The notes: generated from the letters alone by a model not told the origin. Positions 8,468-17,080 are shown, numbered from the stretch's first letter. The stretch: DNA of 64,000 bases from Clostridiales bacterium (GCA_012729115.1 JAAYDR010000017.1:1-64000); one strand, 5' to 3'. Translations and numbers: made by a program.

Positions 8468-9358
8468 ATGAGAGCCAAAAGCCTGACCCGGCGAAACAAT
8501 GCGGCGTATCTTTACTTGCTGCCGTGGCTGATCGGTATCCTGATCTTTCAACTGTATCCGTTCATCATTTCGTTTTATTATTCCCTGTGTGATTACAACC
8601 CGGTGAAGATGCCCTTCTTTATCGGGTTTGGCAATTATATAAGGCTGTTTACAAAAGATGCCGAATTCATCACGTCCCTGCGGGCGACGCTTTTGTATAC
8701 GGTATATACGGTACCGCTGAAGCTGATCATGTCGCTGATGATTGCCATGCTCCTGAACAAGGCGCGCAAAGGCATCGGCATATTGCGCACCCTGTATTAC
8801 CTGCCGTCCCTGTTTGGCGGCAGCGTAGCTGTGGCTGTGCTCTGGAAAGTCATGTTCATGGACAGCGGAATGATCAACGGCACGCTCCGTTCCCTGGGCC
8901 TTTCTCCCCTTTCCTTTTTGGGCGATCCCAAAACGGCCCTCCCGACCCTGGGCATGCTGGAAGTGTGGCAGTTCGGCTCCTCCATGGTGATGTTTCTGGC
9001 CGCATTGAAGCAAGTGCCCGCCTCCCTGTACGAAGCGGCGCGAATCGACGGGGCAAGCGGGCCCAAGCGTTTTATCAGGATCACCCTGCCCTACATCTCC
9101 CCCATTGTGTTCTTCTGCATCATCATGCAAACACTGAATGCCATGCAAAACTTCACTTCCGCCTTTGTCATCACCCGGGGCGGGCCGCTCAAGTCCACCT
9201 ACATGCTTGGGCTGAAACTGTACAATGACGGCTTCCTGTACTGGAAAATGGGATACGCCAGCGCCACCTCCTGGGTGATCTTTGCCATCGTAGCGCTGTT
9301 TACCCTCCTGCTGTTTGCCAGTTCGAGGTTTTGGGTCTTTTATGGTGACGAAAGCTGA
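8468..9358 (+). CDS. ABC sugar importer permease 1 (UgpA/MalF type)
   Basis: A 296-residue inner-membrane permease with about six transmembrane segments; the first begins around LYLLPWLIGILIFQL. The cytoplasmic coupling loop carries EAARIDGASGPKRFIRITLPYI, the EAA motif of binding-protein-dependent permeases. The ATG at 8468 is chosen because GGGAGG precedes it by the right distance. It pairs with the next permease to form the channel. Confidence 0.88.
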   Translation: MRAKSLTRRNNAAYLYLLPWLIGILIFQLYPFIISFYYSLCDYNPVKMPFFIGFGNYIRLFTKDAEFITSLRATLLYTVYTVPLKLIMSLMIAMLLNKARKGIGILRTLYYLPSLFGGSVAVAVLWKVMFMDSGMINGTLRSLGLSPLSFLGDPKTALPTLGMLEVWQFGSSMVMFLAALKQVPASLYEAARIDGASGPKRFIRITLPYISPIVFFCIIMQTLNAMQNFTSAFVITRGGPLKSTYMLGLKLYNDGFLYWKMGYASATSWVIFAIVALFTLLLFASSRFWVFYGDES

Positions 9359-9373
9359 GAGGGGGTGAAAGCG

Positions 9374-10222
9374 ATGCGCAAAAGGCATGGAAAGACATTC
9401 AAAGTGGTTCTCTCCTACATCGTGCTGATTCTGCTGGGGGTCTTCATGTGCTATCCCCTGTTATGGATGTTTTTTGCCAGTTTTAAAACCAATGCCGAAA
9501 TCTTCTCGGGGATCAACCTGCTCCCGGAGTCCTTTGGCCCCGAGGCGTTTTATGACGGCTGGAAAGGCACGGCGGACAACACCTTTACAAGGTTCTTCAC
9601 CAATACCTTTGTGCTTGTGATTCCGGTGACCCTGTTTACGGTTGTGTCCAGCACGCTGGTGGCCTACGGCTTCGCCCGTTTCGAGTTCAGGGGAAAGAAG
9701 ATTTTCTTTCTGATCCTGCTCTCTACCCTCATGCTGCCCAACGCGATCTTAATCATCCCCCGGTACACCATTTTCCGCGACCTGGGGGTTCTGGACAGCT
9801 ACTATCCCTTTTATCTGATGTCCGTCTTTGCCTGCTATCCGTTCTTTACCTATATGCTGGTGCAGTTTACCCGGGGCCTTCCCCGGGAGCTTGACGAATC
9901 GGCCTGCATGGATGGATGCGGCACGTTCCGGACGCTGATCAGCATCTTGCTGCCGCTTCTTAAACCCGCCATGTTCTCGGCGGGATTGTTCCAGTTCCTG
10001 TGGACGTACAACGACTATTTCAACTCGCTGATCTACATCAACAGCGTGAAGAAATTTACCATATCCCTCGCCCTGCGGCTGACACTGGATTCCGAAACAG
10101 TGATCACATGGAAAAACGTGATGGCCATGTCCTGCCTGGCTGTGCTGCCTGTGGTCATTCTGTTCTTCCTGTGCCAGAAGTATTTTGTGGAAGGCATCGC
10201 TACCACAGGGCTGAAGGGATAA
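9374..10222 (+). CDS. ABC sugar importer permease 2 (UgpE/MalG type)
   Basis: A 282-residue membrane protein with six predicted transmembrane segments. The EAA-like loop reads ELDESACMDGCGTFRTLISILLP. The ATG at 9374 follows AGAGGGGG; a GTG nine bases earlier is in frame and cannot be excluded. It is the last gene of the operon and ends 7 bp from the convergent transglutaminase gene, with no terminator visible in that gap. Confidence 0.87.
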   Translation: MRKRHGKTFKVVLSYIVLILLGVFMCYPLLWMFFASFKTNAEIFSGINLLPESFGPEAFYDGWKGTADNTFTRFFTNTFVLVIPVTLFTVVSSTLVAYGFARFEFRGKKIFFLILLSTLMLPNAILIIPRYTIFRDLGVLDSYYPFYLMSVFACYPFFTYMLVQFTRGLPRELDESACMDGCGTFRTLISILLPLLKPAMFSAGLFQFLWTYNDYFNSLIYINSVKKFTISLALRLTLDSETVITWKNVMAMSCLAVLPVVILFFLCQKYFVEGIATTGLKG

Positions 10223-10229
10223 GGGTCAC

Positions 10230-11795
10230 CTACTCATTGTCCAGCTTTTCGCAGGCAAACGTCCAGTTTTCCTCGATGACGATGCTCAGCAACTGTGCGG
10301 ATGGGATGGAATACTCCACAGCCGGCATCTGAATGGCCATTGGCAGCAGGACAGTGCCGTTTGCAGGAGGGATGAGCGGCACATCCGTGTCCTTTTGAAC
10401 CACGCAACGCATGGAATCCTGATTGGCAAAGCAGAAATCAATGAATGCTGCCCGGTCCTGTGCACTGATATCCTTCACGTAAGTGGCCAGCTGTCCAAAG
10501 GACGTGTCAACCGGGATCCATCCATAATTAGGCAGGTAGAATTCCGCCCAGAAATGACCTCTGAATTCACCGGTGAACAGCTGCCAGCCGCCGGTGGTGC
10601 GGGCGGGAATCCCCAGGGCGCGACACATCGCCGTAAAATACATGGACTGGGCGCCGCAGTCGCCCTGCTGGAAGCGGTGAACATAGTCCGACTCCGCAAC
10701 ATCCGTGCGGGGACGGAACACCATGTGCGGCATAAACGAATAGATCACATTTTCCACAATGTAGTCATACAGTTTTCTGGCCGCAAAATAGGGGTTGCGC
10801 TCGTCCCCAACGATTTTCTGCGCCATCTGGACAATCTCATCCGTAATTTCGGTGTTGCCATTTGCAGCGGTATATTGTTTGTAAAGCGCGGACTCCTTGT
10901 CATATTCACCGATCCTGTCCGGGTCCACGGTAAAGTGCTGCTCATGATGGGTAAATACGAAAGAAAGTTCGATGAAGAGGTCATCCGTCAGTTCCGCCAG
11001 GGGCACTTCGAAATACGCAAGACCGATCTCCTGGTCGACGCTGGGGGGCAATTTCATCCATGCTGCCGGAGTGACCGACTCGATGACGACCCCGGTCTGA
11101 GCGCCTGTATTGATGGGGATGGGAAGCCAGAGCCGCAGCACACCGGTTTGTGGAAGTTCATTTCTTGGAACAGAGAGGGTATGGATACCGCGATATTTGG
11201 CCGGCCTGATGTATTGAGAACCTCCGCTTCCCTTCTGTGCTTCAGCAATAGACAGGACTTTGGCCACCTGTTCCCTGTACGACTTCTGCTGCGCCGTATC
11301 CTCATACATCAGATCCATATAGCGGTGCGGCAGGTTGGGGATGGTATCGCTGAAGTAATGCGTCTCCCCTTCATACTCCCATTGATGAAGCGTTTCGGCC
11401 GATGACCACAGCGCGATCTGCTCTTGGGTGGCATCAGGATAAGTTTGGCGGATCAAACCCTTGATTTCTTCCAGTGTGTAAGGGAATGTCCCCATGATGA
11501 TGAACAGCTTTTCTGATGATTCATCGCAGGCCTCGGCCAGTTTTGTGTTTCCCTCATCCAGCAGGAGGGGAATTGCCTGTGCATAGCGTTCCACCGCCTG
11601 GCTGTATTGCCCCTGTTCTTCCAGGACAGCAGCCTCCTGGGCCAGGTTTTCACCCGCACTGGCTGCCAAGGCTCCCGCCACCAGTCCGCTTGAAAGGACC
11701 AGGATAACAAGCAGGAGAACCAACAATCGCTTCAACGAAGCGGAAAGAGAAATTCCCAACCCGGAAGAGTTATGCCAGCACGCCATTTTACTCAT
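10230..11795 (-). CDS. Exported transglutaminase-like cysteine-protease-fold protein
   Basis: A 521-residue protein with a hydrophobic segment at residues 22-45 that acts as a signal or membrane anchor. A TPR-like helix pair follows (about 48-90, EEQGQYSQAVERYAQAIPLL). The C-terminal half is a transglutaminase core with a clear Cys380 (GDCGAQSMYF), His414 (GHFWAEFYL) and Asp430 (WIPVD) triad. Such proteins cleave or cross-link peptides at the cell surface. The start may instead be the Met at residue 4. It is a single gene, convergent with the sugar operon. Confidence 0.8.
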   Translation of the reverse strand: MSKMACWHNSSGLGISLSASLKRLLVLLLVILVLSSGLVAGALAASAGENLAQEAAVLEEQGQYSQAVERYAQAIPLLLDEGNTKLAEACDESSEKLFIIMGTFPYTLEEIKGLIRQTYPDATQEQIALWSSAETLHQWEYEGETHYFSDTIPNLPHRYMDLMYEDTAQQKSYREQVAKVLSIAEAQKGSGGSQYIRPAKYRGIHTLSVPRNELPQTGVLRLWLPIPINTGAQTGVVIESVTPAAWMKLPPSVDQEIGLAYFEVPLAELTDDLFIELSFVFTHHEQHFTVDPDRIGEYDKESALYKQYTAANGNTEITDEIVQMAQKIVGDERNPYFAARKLYDYIVENVIYSFMPHMVFRPRTDVAESDYVHRFQQGDCGAQSMYFTAMCRALGIPARTTGGWQLFTGEFRGHFWAEFYLPNYGWIPVDTSFGQLATYVKDISAQDRAAFIDFCFANQDSMRCVVQKDTDVPLIPPANGTVLLPMAIQMPAVEYSIPSAQLLSIVIEENWTFACEKLDNE

Positions 11796-11938
11796 CCCTC
11801 ATTTCCTTCAATTTTCGCGGTCCTTTACCTGATATTACCATATCATCTCAGCATTTGCAATCGATGATTCCGGATCATGCATCCCGGAGTGACGGCCCGC
11901 TTTTCACAAGGGTTGGGTCTGGTGCTTTCAATGCACAC

Positions 11939-11966
11939 TTGCGTTTTTTGAGCTTTCGTGTATGAT
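11939..11966 (+). promoter_or_regulatory. Promoter of the pyridoxal kinase gene
   Basis: TTGCGT at 11939-11944 and TATGAT at 11961-11966 are separated by 16 bp, 27 bp ahead of the pyridoxal kinase ATG. Hexamers match four and five of six consensus positions. Confidence 0.5.
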
Positions 11967-11992
11967 GAAGGTACGAAACGGAGGCGCGATGC

Positions 11993-12859
11993 ATGCAAAA
12001 AAGAGTACTGGCGGTTCATGATATCTCCTGTGTAGGGCGGTGCTCCCTGACGGTGGCCCTGCCCATTTTATCGGCCGCAGGCATCAATACGTCCGTCATT
12101 CCCACAGCGCTGCTCAGCACCCATACCGGCGAGTTTACAGGGTATACCCACCTGGATCTGAGCGATCAGCTGCTGCCCATTGCCCGGCATCTGTCCACCC
12201 TTGGCCTTGGCTTTGATGCCATCTATACCGGATATCTGGCTTCCGGCAGCCAGACGCAGCAGGTGCTGGACATCATCGAATTGTTGGCCGTGCCGCAAAC
12301 TCACCTGTTTGTGGACCCGGCCTTTGCGGACGATGGCAGGCTCTACTCTCTCCTTGACGACACAATGCCCGCTCAGATGCGCCGCCTTTGCGCCCGGGCG
12401 CATACCATCGTGCCCAATCTTACCGAAGCGGCGTTTTTGCTGAGCCAGCCCTATCCGGGTAAAACCTACTCCCCCGCCTATGTGAGTGGTCTGGCCAAGG
12501 CCCTTTTGGCCATGGGCCCCCAGAATGTCATTATCACCGACGTCTCCTTTGATTCCTCGCAAACAGGGATCGCCATCATACAGCAAGGCATGGACGAACC
12601 CTCCTTCACCTTTACCCATCGATACCCAGGAACCTTCCACGGAACGGGAGATGTATTTGCCAGCTTCCTGCTGGGTGCGCTGCTGAGGGACATGACCCTT
12701 CCCGACGCGGCAGACATGGCCCTCTCCCTGACCCATGACAGCATTGCGCTGACTCTTCAGGAGAACCAACCCTTGCGCTACGGCGTGCAGTTTGAGCGGG
12801 TGACCTCCAGGTTCCTCCGGGAGCTGGAATGCCGCAACCGGCAGGAGTCATGTAAGTAG
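11993..12859 (+). CDS. pdxY: Pyridoxal/pyridoxine kinase
   Basis: A 288-residue PfkB/ribokinase-superfamily kinase of the PdxY/PdxK branch. It begins with LAVHDISCVGRCSLTVALPILSA-like sequence, has the YTGYLAS and VPNLTEAAFLL blocks, and ends with the ATP and anion-hole motif FHGTGDVFAS containing the catalytic Asp. The product phosphorylates pyridoxal or related B6 vitamers to the 5'-phosphate. The RBS is GGAGG. The downstream hydrolase gene is close (28 bp) and may be co-transcribed. The symbol reflects family, not proof of vitamer preference. Confidence 0.85.
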   Translation: MQKRVLAVHDISCVGRCSLTVALPILSAAGINTSVIPTALLSTHTGEFTGYTHLDLSDQLLPIARHLSTLGLGFDAIYTGYLASGSQTQQVLDIIELLAVPQTHLFVDPAFADDGRLYSLLDDTMPAQMRRLCARAHTIVPNLTEAAFLLSQPYPGKTYSPAYVSGLAKALLAMGPQNVIITDVSFDSSQTGIAIIQQGMDEPSFTFTHRYPGTFHGTGDVFASFLLGALLRDMTLPDAADMALSLTHDSIALTLQENQPLRYGVQFERVTSRFLRELECRNRQESCK

Positions 12860-12887
12860 ACGGTATTTTGCCGATGGGAGCAGATCC

Positions 12888-13583
12888 ATGGAACACAGCA
12901 AGCCGATTTCCCTGCACTTCATCCAAAAAGGCGAGGAAGGTTTCCCGCTGATCCTGCTTCACGGAAACGATGAAAGCGGGATCTATTTTGAACATCAGAT
13001 AGAACCCTTTGCCCGGCATGCCCGGGTTTTTGCGGTGGACACCCGGGGCCACGGGCAGAGCCCCCGGGGAGAGGGTCCCTTTACCCTGTCCCGGTTCGCC
13101 GAGGACCTGGCAGCCTTCATGGACGCACAAGCAATACCCCAAGCAGATGTGCTGGGCTTCAGCGACGGGGGTAACATCGCCATTCTCTTTGCCCTGCGCT
13201 ATCCCCAGCGGGTACGCAAACTGGTGCTCAACGGGGCCAACCTTCAGCCCTGGGGGGTGTGCCGGCGAGTTCAAATTCCCCTGACCCTGCACTATGGCTG
13301 GATCTGCGTTGCATCCGCCTGCCGCCCCGGCCTGATACCCCGAAAGGAGATGCTGGGACTGATGATCCGCGAGCCCCACATTCCCACCAGGGACATGCAA
13401 AAGATCAAGGCCCCCACCCTGGTGATCGCCGGAGATCATGACCTGATCCGTACCAGCCATACCCGCAGCATCGCCAGGGCCTTGCCCAACAGCGTCCTTT
13501 GTATATTACCCGGGGATCATTTCCTTGCCCATAAGAAGCCGGATGCCTTTAACGAAGTGGTAACCGCATTCCTCTGGGGATAG
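12888..13583 (+). CDS. Alpha/beta-hydrolase
   Basis: A 231-residue cytoplasmic protein with the alpha/beta-hydrolase fold. The oxyanion region is LLHGNDES (23-30), the nucleophile elbow GFSDGGN contains Ser92, Asp185 lies in AGDHDLI and His211 in PGDHFL, completing the triad. The lid region between residues 120 and 165 is short. The substrate is unknown; related enzymes are esterases or C-C hydrolases. Confidence 0.8.
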   Translation: MEHSKPISLHFIQKGEEGFPLILLHGNDESGIYFEHQIEPFARHARVFAVDTRGHGQSPRGEGPFTLSRFAEDLAAFMDAQAIPQADVLGFSDGGNIAILFALRYPQRVRKLVLNGANLQPWGVCRRVQIPLTLHYGWICVASACRPGLIPRKEMLGLMIREPHIPTRDMQKIKAPTLVIAGDHDLIRTSHTRSIARALPNSVLCILPGDHFLAHKKPDAFNEVVTAFLWG

Positions 13584-13655
13584 AGCTCAGGGGGACATAT
13601 CGCAAGGGGTTCTCCCCCTCATCCATCCATCTGAATGCTACTTCCATGCATATCT

Positions 13656-13696
13656 CTGTCACCTTACGGAAAGCCTAGCTTTTAAAGAGGTGACAG
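13656..13696 (+). promoter_or_regulatory. Inverted repeat overlapping a ribosome site
   Basis: CTGTCACCT (13656-13664) pairs perfectly with AGGTGACAG (13688-13696), and an inner AAAGC-CTA-GCTTT hairpin fits in the loop. The 3' arm overlaps the AAAGAGG ribosome site of the next gene, so the folded RNA would hide it. The site could alternatively be a DNA operator. Confidence 0.45.
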
Positions 13697-13698
13697 GC

Positions 13699-14814
13699 AT
13701 GCGGGAAGGAATTCTAACTGAAAGGGAATGGCTGAGACAGGTCTGGCGTGTATCCAAACGCCGCCCGCCCTGCTGGGGAGCGCAATATGTGACGCCTCCG
13801 CCCCAGCCCAAGCTCCATCAGCGCAGGAAATATCGCCAATGGCTGGTGCTTTCCCTTGCCCTTGGGGTAATGGGCCTTGCATGGTATATCATCTCCCGTT
13901 GTCAGATACCTCCTTCGGACTTCCCCATCATGCCGGCCCTCAGCCAGACCGTGGAACGGCCCCAGAAAAGCACAGTACGGATAAACAGCGCGGTGTCCTA
14001 TTCCTATCCCCAGCTCCCCGTCAAGGAAGTTACCTTCCCCAGGGAGGAGCTGCTGCGGGGCAATATCATGCTCCTGAACCGGGAGTATCCCCTGCCCCAC
14101 GATGTGCCCGGGGCCAACACCGTAAGCATTGCCACCTTTGGCAAGGGCATCGTTCCGGTGCACAATCTGGACCTGAAGTCAGGCCGGCAGACCATTGATG
14201 CCCTGTATCAGTTCTTTCTGTTTGCGCGGCAGAAGGGCATCGAAGGCCTGGGGATCTCCAGGGGAACCCTCAGTGAGGTGGAGCAGCGGGAGCTGCAACT
14301 GGAGCGGGTAAAGGTTTACGCAGCTTCCATGTCATTGCAGGAGGCTGTGGAAAAAGCGCGCCAGGAAGTGGACGATCCCCGCACCAGCGATTATCAGCAG
14401 CAGTATACGGTGGAGATCCGCCTGTACACTCCATGGGAAGGCGCGGCGGACCAGCGCCCCTTGGCTCTGACCGAGCAGGGACGATTTTTGCTGACCAATG
14501 CATGGCGTTACGGTTTCATCCGCAGATTTCCAAACGAAAACAACAATCCCTACAAGGCCTACCAGTTTCGCTATGTAGGCGTGGCCCACAGCACCGCCAT
14601 GACCTATCTGGATTTGGAGCTGGAAGCGTATCTGGAGCTGCTGCACGAGAAACAGGTAATCTTCATACACGACAAGGGCACGCCCAAGTATTTGATCCTG
14701 TGCTTGCCCGTTACGGACGGATATGCGAGCTTTCCCGTGCCGGAAAACGCGTCCTACGAGGCCGGGTATGACAACATGGGGTATGCGGTGGTGGCCTGTA
14801 CATTTGCATCATAA
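13699..14814 (+). CDS. VanY/M15B-like membrane protein with degenerate zinc site
   Basis: A 371-residue protein with one transmembrane segment (about 47-67) and a large external C-terminal domain. The domain follows the VanY D,D-carboxypeptidase layout: a site aligning with SxHxxGxAxD, then NAWRYGFIRRFP (267-278), then a block aligning with EPWHFRYVG. The first metal motif reads SDYQQQYTVE and the last reads YKAYQFRYVG, so His, Asp and His ligands are replaced by Tyr, Glu and Gln. It is therefore probably a non-catalytic peptidoglycan-sensing or scaffold protein. The ATG at 13699 is preferred over the GTG at 13690. Confidence 0.65.
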   Translation: MREGILTEREWLRQVWRVSKRRPPCWGAQYVTPPPQPKLHQRRKYRQWLVLSLALGVMGLAWYIISRCQIPPSDFPIMPALSQTVERPQKSTVRINSAVSYSYPQLPVKEVTFPREELLRGNIMLLNREYPLPHDVPGANTVSIATFGKGIVPVHNLDLKSGRQTIDALYQFFLFARQKGIEGLGISRGTLSEVEQRELQLERVKVYAASMSLQEAVEKARQEVDDPRTSDYQQQYTVEIRLYTPWEGAADQRPLALTEQGRFLLTNAWRYGFIRRFPNENNNPYKAYQFRYVGVAHSTAMTYLDLELEAYLELLHEKQVIFIHDKGTPKYLILCLPVTDGYASFPVPENASYEAGYDNMGYAVVACTFAS

Positions 14815-14854
14815 AAAAAGTGGACGACATCCACTTTTGAATATCGTCCACTTT
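14813..14854. terminator. Bidirectional terminator with alternative hairpins
   Basis: AAAAGTGGA-CGACA-TCCACTTTT (14816-14838) can form, or the outer pair AAAGTGGACGA (14817-14827) with TCGTCCACTTT (14844-14854). It lies between convergent genes and supplies U-runs in both directions. Confidence 0.65.
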
Positions 14855-14864
14855 CTCCTGGCTT

Positions 14865-15497
14865 TTACTCAATTCCCCTGATCTTGTCAAAGGGGAACAC
14901 CACAAATTGCACATGACCCACAATCTGGTTTCTGGTCAGAGCCGCGGGAGAGCCGTCCGCGTAATAATTACGGCTGTCATGACTGTTGTCCCGGTTGTCG
15001 CCCATTACAAAATATTCATCCTCGCCCAGCGCAAAGGGCTCCATGCTGAAGCCGTTGTTGTTGCGTTCCGGGGTCAGGTACGGTTCGTCCAGCGCTTCCC
15101 CGTTGCGGTACACCACGTTGTTGATCACCTGGATGGTGTCTCCCGGACCGCCCATCAACCGCTTCACAAAATACTCTGTCCGGCCCGGATAACGGCAAAT
15201 CACCACGTCGCCCACAGTGGGCTGTCCAAAGATATACTCCGGCTTGGTGACGATCATGATCTCCCCGTCGGCCAGGGTATCGTTCATGCTGGCCCCATCC
15301 ACGCGGATGGGCTCAAAGAGCAGGGTTCGGATAAACAGTGCGATAACCACCGCTGCGCCCAGCGTAAGGATCCAGGAAAGGATTTCCCGTTTCACGCTAT
15401 TCTTCTTTTCAGCCTCGGCAGACGCCTCCCCGGTCACGCCTTCCGCCTGACCCTGGATGTTCTGCTCCGTCATTGCGTTTTCACTTTGCGCCTGCAT
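14865..15497 (-). CDS. lepB: Signal peptidase I
   Basis: A 210-residue type I signal peptidase. An acidic 35-residue cytoplasmic tail precedes one membrane segment (about 39-60). The catalytic Ser70 lies in DGASMNDTL and Lys112 in YFVKRLMGGPGD; the later GDNRDNSHDSR box is also conserved. It removes signal peptides from exported proteins at the outer face of the membrane. The start at 15497 follows GGAGGAG; longer upstream frame is shadow of the DUF951 gene. The gap to DUF951 is 14 bp, so the two form an operon. Confidence 0.93.
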   Translation of the reverse strand: MQAQSENAMTEQNIQGQAEGVTGEASAEAEKKNSVKREILSWILTLGAAVVIALFIRTLLFEPIRVDGASMNDTLADGEIMIVTKPEYIFGQPTVGDVVICRYPGRTEYFVKRLMGGPGDTIQVINNVVYRNGEALDEPYLTPERNNNGFSMEPFALGEDEYFVMGDNRDNSHDSRNYYADGSPAALTRNQIVGHVQFVVFPFDKIRGIE

Positions 15498-15511
15498 GGA
15501 AAACTCCTCCT

Positions 15512-15742
15512 TTATTGCCGCTGGGATATATCGCGCAGGGTTTCGGCCTCCGGTACGGGACCTTGCGTAAGCACCTTCTTGCGCCGCCTCACAAAATCCG
15601 CGCGCTCCATCATCACGATCCGGCCGCAGCCCAAGCATTTGATTTTGATATCGGCGCCGATACGGATCACGGTCCACTGGTCGCTCCCGCATGGGTGTGT
15701 TTTACGCATTTGAACGACATCCTGCAATCGAATCTCGTCCAT
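15512..15742 (-). CDS. DUF951-family small protein
   Basis: A 76-residue protein matching the Firmicute DUF951 pattern: an N-terminal VQMRKTHPCGSDQW segment, then GADIKIKCLGCGRIVMM with a CxxC pair, then a basic RADFVRRRKK stretch. Such proteins are thought to bind nucleic acid through an SH3-like barrel, but no function is proven. GGAGGTG precedes the ATG. It is first in an operon with signal peptidase I. Confidence 0.85.
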   Translation of the reverse strand: MDEIRLQDVVQMRKTHPCGSDQWTVIRIGADIKIKCLGCGRIVMMERADFVRRRKKVLTQGPVPEAETLRDISQRQ

Positions 15743-15772
15743 GTTGGCGCACCTCCGACATTGTTCTTATGC

Positions 15773-15801
15773 ATTATACAACGCATACGTGCGTGTTTCA
15801 A
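15773..15801 (-). promoter_or_regulatory. Promoter of the DUF951-lepB operon
   Basis: On the minus strand TTGAAA (15796-15801) is 17 bp upstream of TATAAT (15773-15778), a near-consensus promoter with its start close to the DUF951 gene. Confidence 0.65.
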
Positions 15802-15873
15802 GCAAAATGGATTGCCAAAAGAAAGCGGAACTGTGAATAATTGATGAATTCAAGGTCTCAAAGCCCGAGCGCC

Positions 15874-15903
15874 TTGCTCCTCCCAGGCGGCGTATGCTAT
15901 ACT
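15874..15903 (+). promoter_or_regulatory. Promoter of the 41-residue membrane protein gene
   Basis: TTGCTC (15874-15879), an 18-bp spacer and TATACT (15898-15903) with an extended TGC element. Confidence 0.5.
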
Positions 15904-15936
15904 GTGGCAGGTATCCGCACAGGGAGGCGAAGAAAG

Positions 15937-16062
15937 ATGGCATCCGGTGCCAAAAAGAGAAAAAATACCAAGGCATGGATTACCAGGGGGATTTGCCTTG
16001 CCTTAGCGTTGCTGATGGTGGGTATGGTGCTGGCCTCAGCCCTGTGGTCCGACATCTGGTAA
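15937..16062 (+). CDS. Small single-pass membrane protein (41 residues)
   Basis: A 41-residue protein with a basic N-terminus (ASGAKKRKNTK) and one hydrophobic helix (about residues 16-34, ending LASALWSDIW). It has its own promoter, a GGGAGG ribosome site and a downstream terminator, so it is likely real. Its form recalls the small DUF4044-like Firmicute proteins, but I cannot assign it firmly. No function is known. Confidence 0.6.
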   Translation: MASGAKKRKNTKAWITRGICLALALLMVGMVLASALWSDIW

Positions 16063-16158
16063 GCACGGTATCGCAAACCAAAAAGTCGTACCTTGTACCC
16101 GTCCTGCCGAATTTGTTTTATAGCGCCCCTATATCTCCAAGATGCTTGCCGTCAGATC

Positions 16159-16193
16159 AAAGGCCTTTGACACCGCCCGGTCCTGGCCTTTTT
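16159..16193 (+). terminator. Rho-independent terminator
   Basis: AAAGGCC (16159-16165) pairs with GGCCTTT followed by extra T residues (16185-16193); the loop is 19 nt with possible inner pairing. It follows the small membrane protein gene. Confidence 0.55.
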
Positions 16194-16254
16194 ATGGCAC
16201 TGTACTCCAACATTGCATTCATCCATTTCCTTGGGTGACGAACACACCGATGCA

Positions 16255-16263
16255 TGCTATAAT
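16255..16263 (+). promoter_or_regulatory. Extended -10 promoter of traX-like gene
   Basis: TGCTATAAT at 16255-16263 is an extended -10 element with no convincing -35, 29 bp before the TraX ATG. Confidence 0.45.
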
Positions 16264-16291
16264 GCACCCATAGAACACAGGAGGACGGCAC

Positions 16292-17080
16292 ATGCAGCAT
16301 ACAGCGAATCAAAGAGGAGCCGGCATCGCAGGAAACCTGGATACCTCCTTTCTCAAAGTACTGGCATTGCTTTTCATGGTTGTGGATCATATCGGCGCAG
16401 CGGTTTTCACGAACATTCCGGAACTGAGGGTCATTGGGCGCATGGCCTTTCCCCTGTACGCCTGGTGTCTGGTGGTGGGGAGCGAAAAAACCCGCAGTCC
16501 CTTGCATTACGGGCTCCGGTTGCTGCTGGTGGGGATTATCGCCCAGCCACTTTATATGATGGCACTCTCCCACACCTGGCAGGACCTGAACATTCTGTTT
16601 TCCCTGCTGGTGGGCCTGATCGCCATCCAGGGCATCCAAAAGCGCTGGATGTTCAGCCAAATCTGGGTCCCTGCCCTGTGCTACGTACTGCTGGGCTTTA
16701 TCCATGTGGACTACGGCTGGATGGGCCTGACTTTCATCCTGGTATTGTACGGGGCACGAAACAACCGAAGCGGTCTGGTGGCGGCCTATCTGGCTTTTGC
16801 CCTTTTCTGGGGCACGGGCAGCAACACAGTGAGCCAGCTGTTTGGTTGGAAGCTTCCCTTCCTCAGCTGGCCGGGCCTGGGCCCCCTGCTTACCACCCTG
16901 TTTCGCACCCAGGGCATGGTCTGGCTGTCCCTGCCGCTGATAGCGCTGCCAACGCATACCAGGCTAAGGATGCCCCAGTGGCTGGGATATGCGTTGTATC
17001 CGGCGCATTTGGTGCTGATTATCGTGCTCAAGGTGCTGGTAAATGGGGCGGGCTGGGCCACGCTGCTGAGGGGATTCTAG
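16292..17080 (+). CDS. TraX-family membrane protein
   Basis: A 262-residue protein with seven to eight hydrophobic segments. The diagnostic family opening is present: LKVLALLFMVVDHIG followed by RVIGRMAFPLYAW. TraX proteins acetylate pilin in conjugative plasmids, but chromosomal Firmicute homologues like this one are free-standing and are probably membrane acyltransferases of unknown target. There are no conjugation genes nearby. GGAGGA precedes the ATG. It ends 8 bp from a convergent gene. Confidence 0.8.
   Translation: MQHTANQRGAGIAGNLDTSFLKVLALLFMVVDHIGAAVFTNIPELRVIGRMAFPLYAWCLVVGSEKTRSPLHYGLRLLLVGIIAQPLYMMALSHTWQDLNILFSLLVGLIAIQGIQKRWMFSQIWVPALCYVLLGFIHVDYGWMGLTFILVLYGARNNRSGLVAAYLAFALFWGTGSNTVSQLFGWKLPFLSWPGLGPLLTTLFRTQGMVWLSLPLIALPTHTRLRMPQWLGYALYPAHLVLIIVLKVLVNGAGWATLLRGF

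Noticed and set aside
12068-12769. Minus-strand frame opposite the pyridoxal kinase gene
   Set aside because: Composition is typical of an antisense shadow and there is no ribosome site or family motif.
13585-13620. Hairpin with AGGGGG and CCCCCT arms after the hydrolase gene
   Set aside because: No U-tract and a long loop; too weak to call as a terminator.
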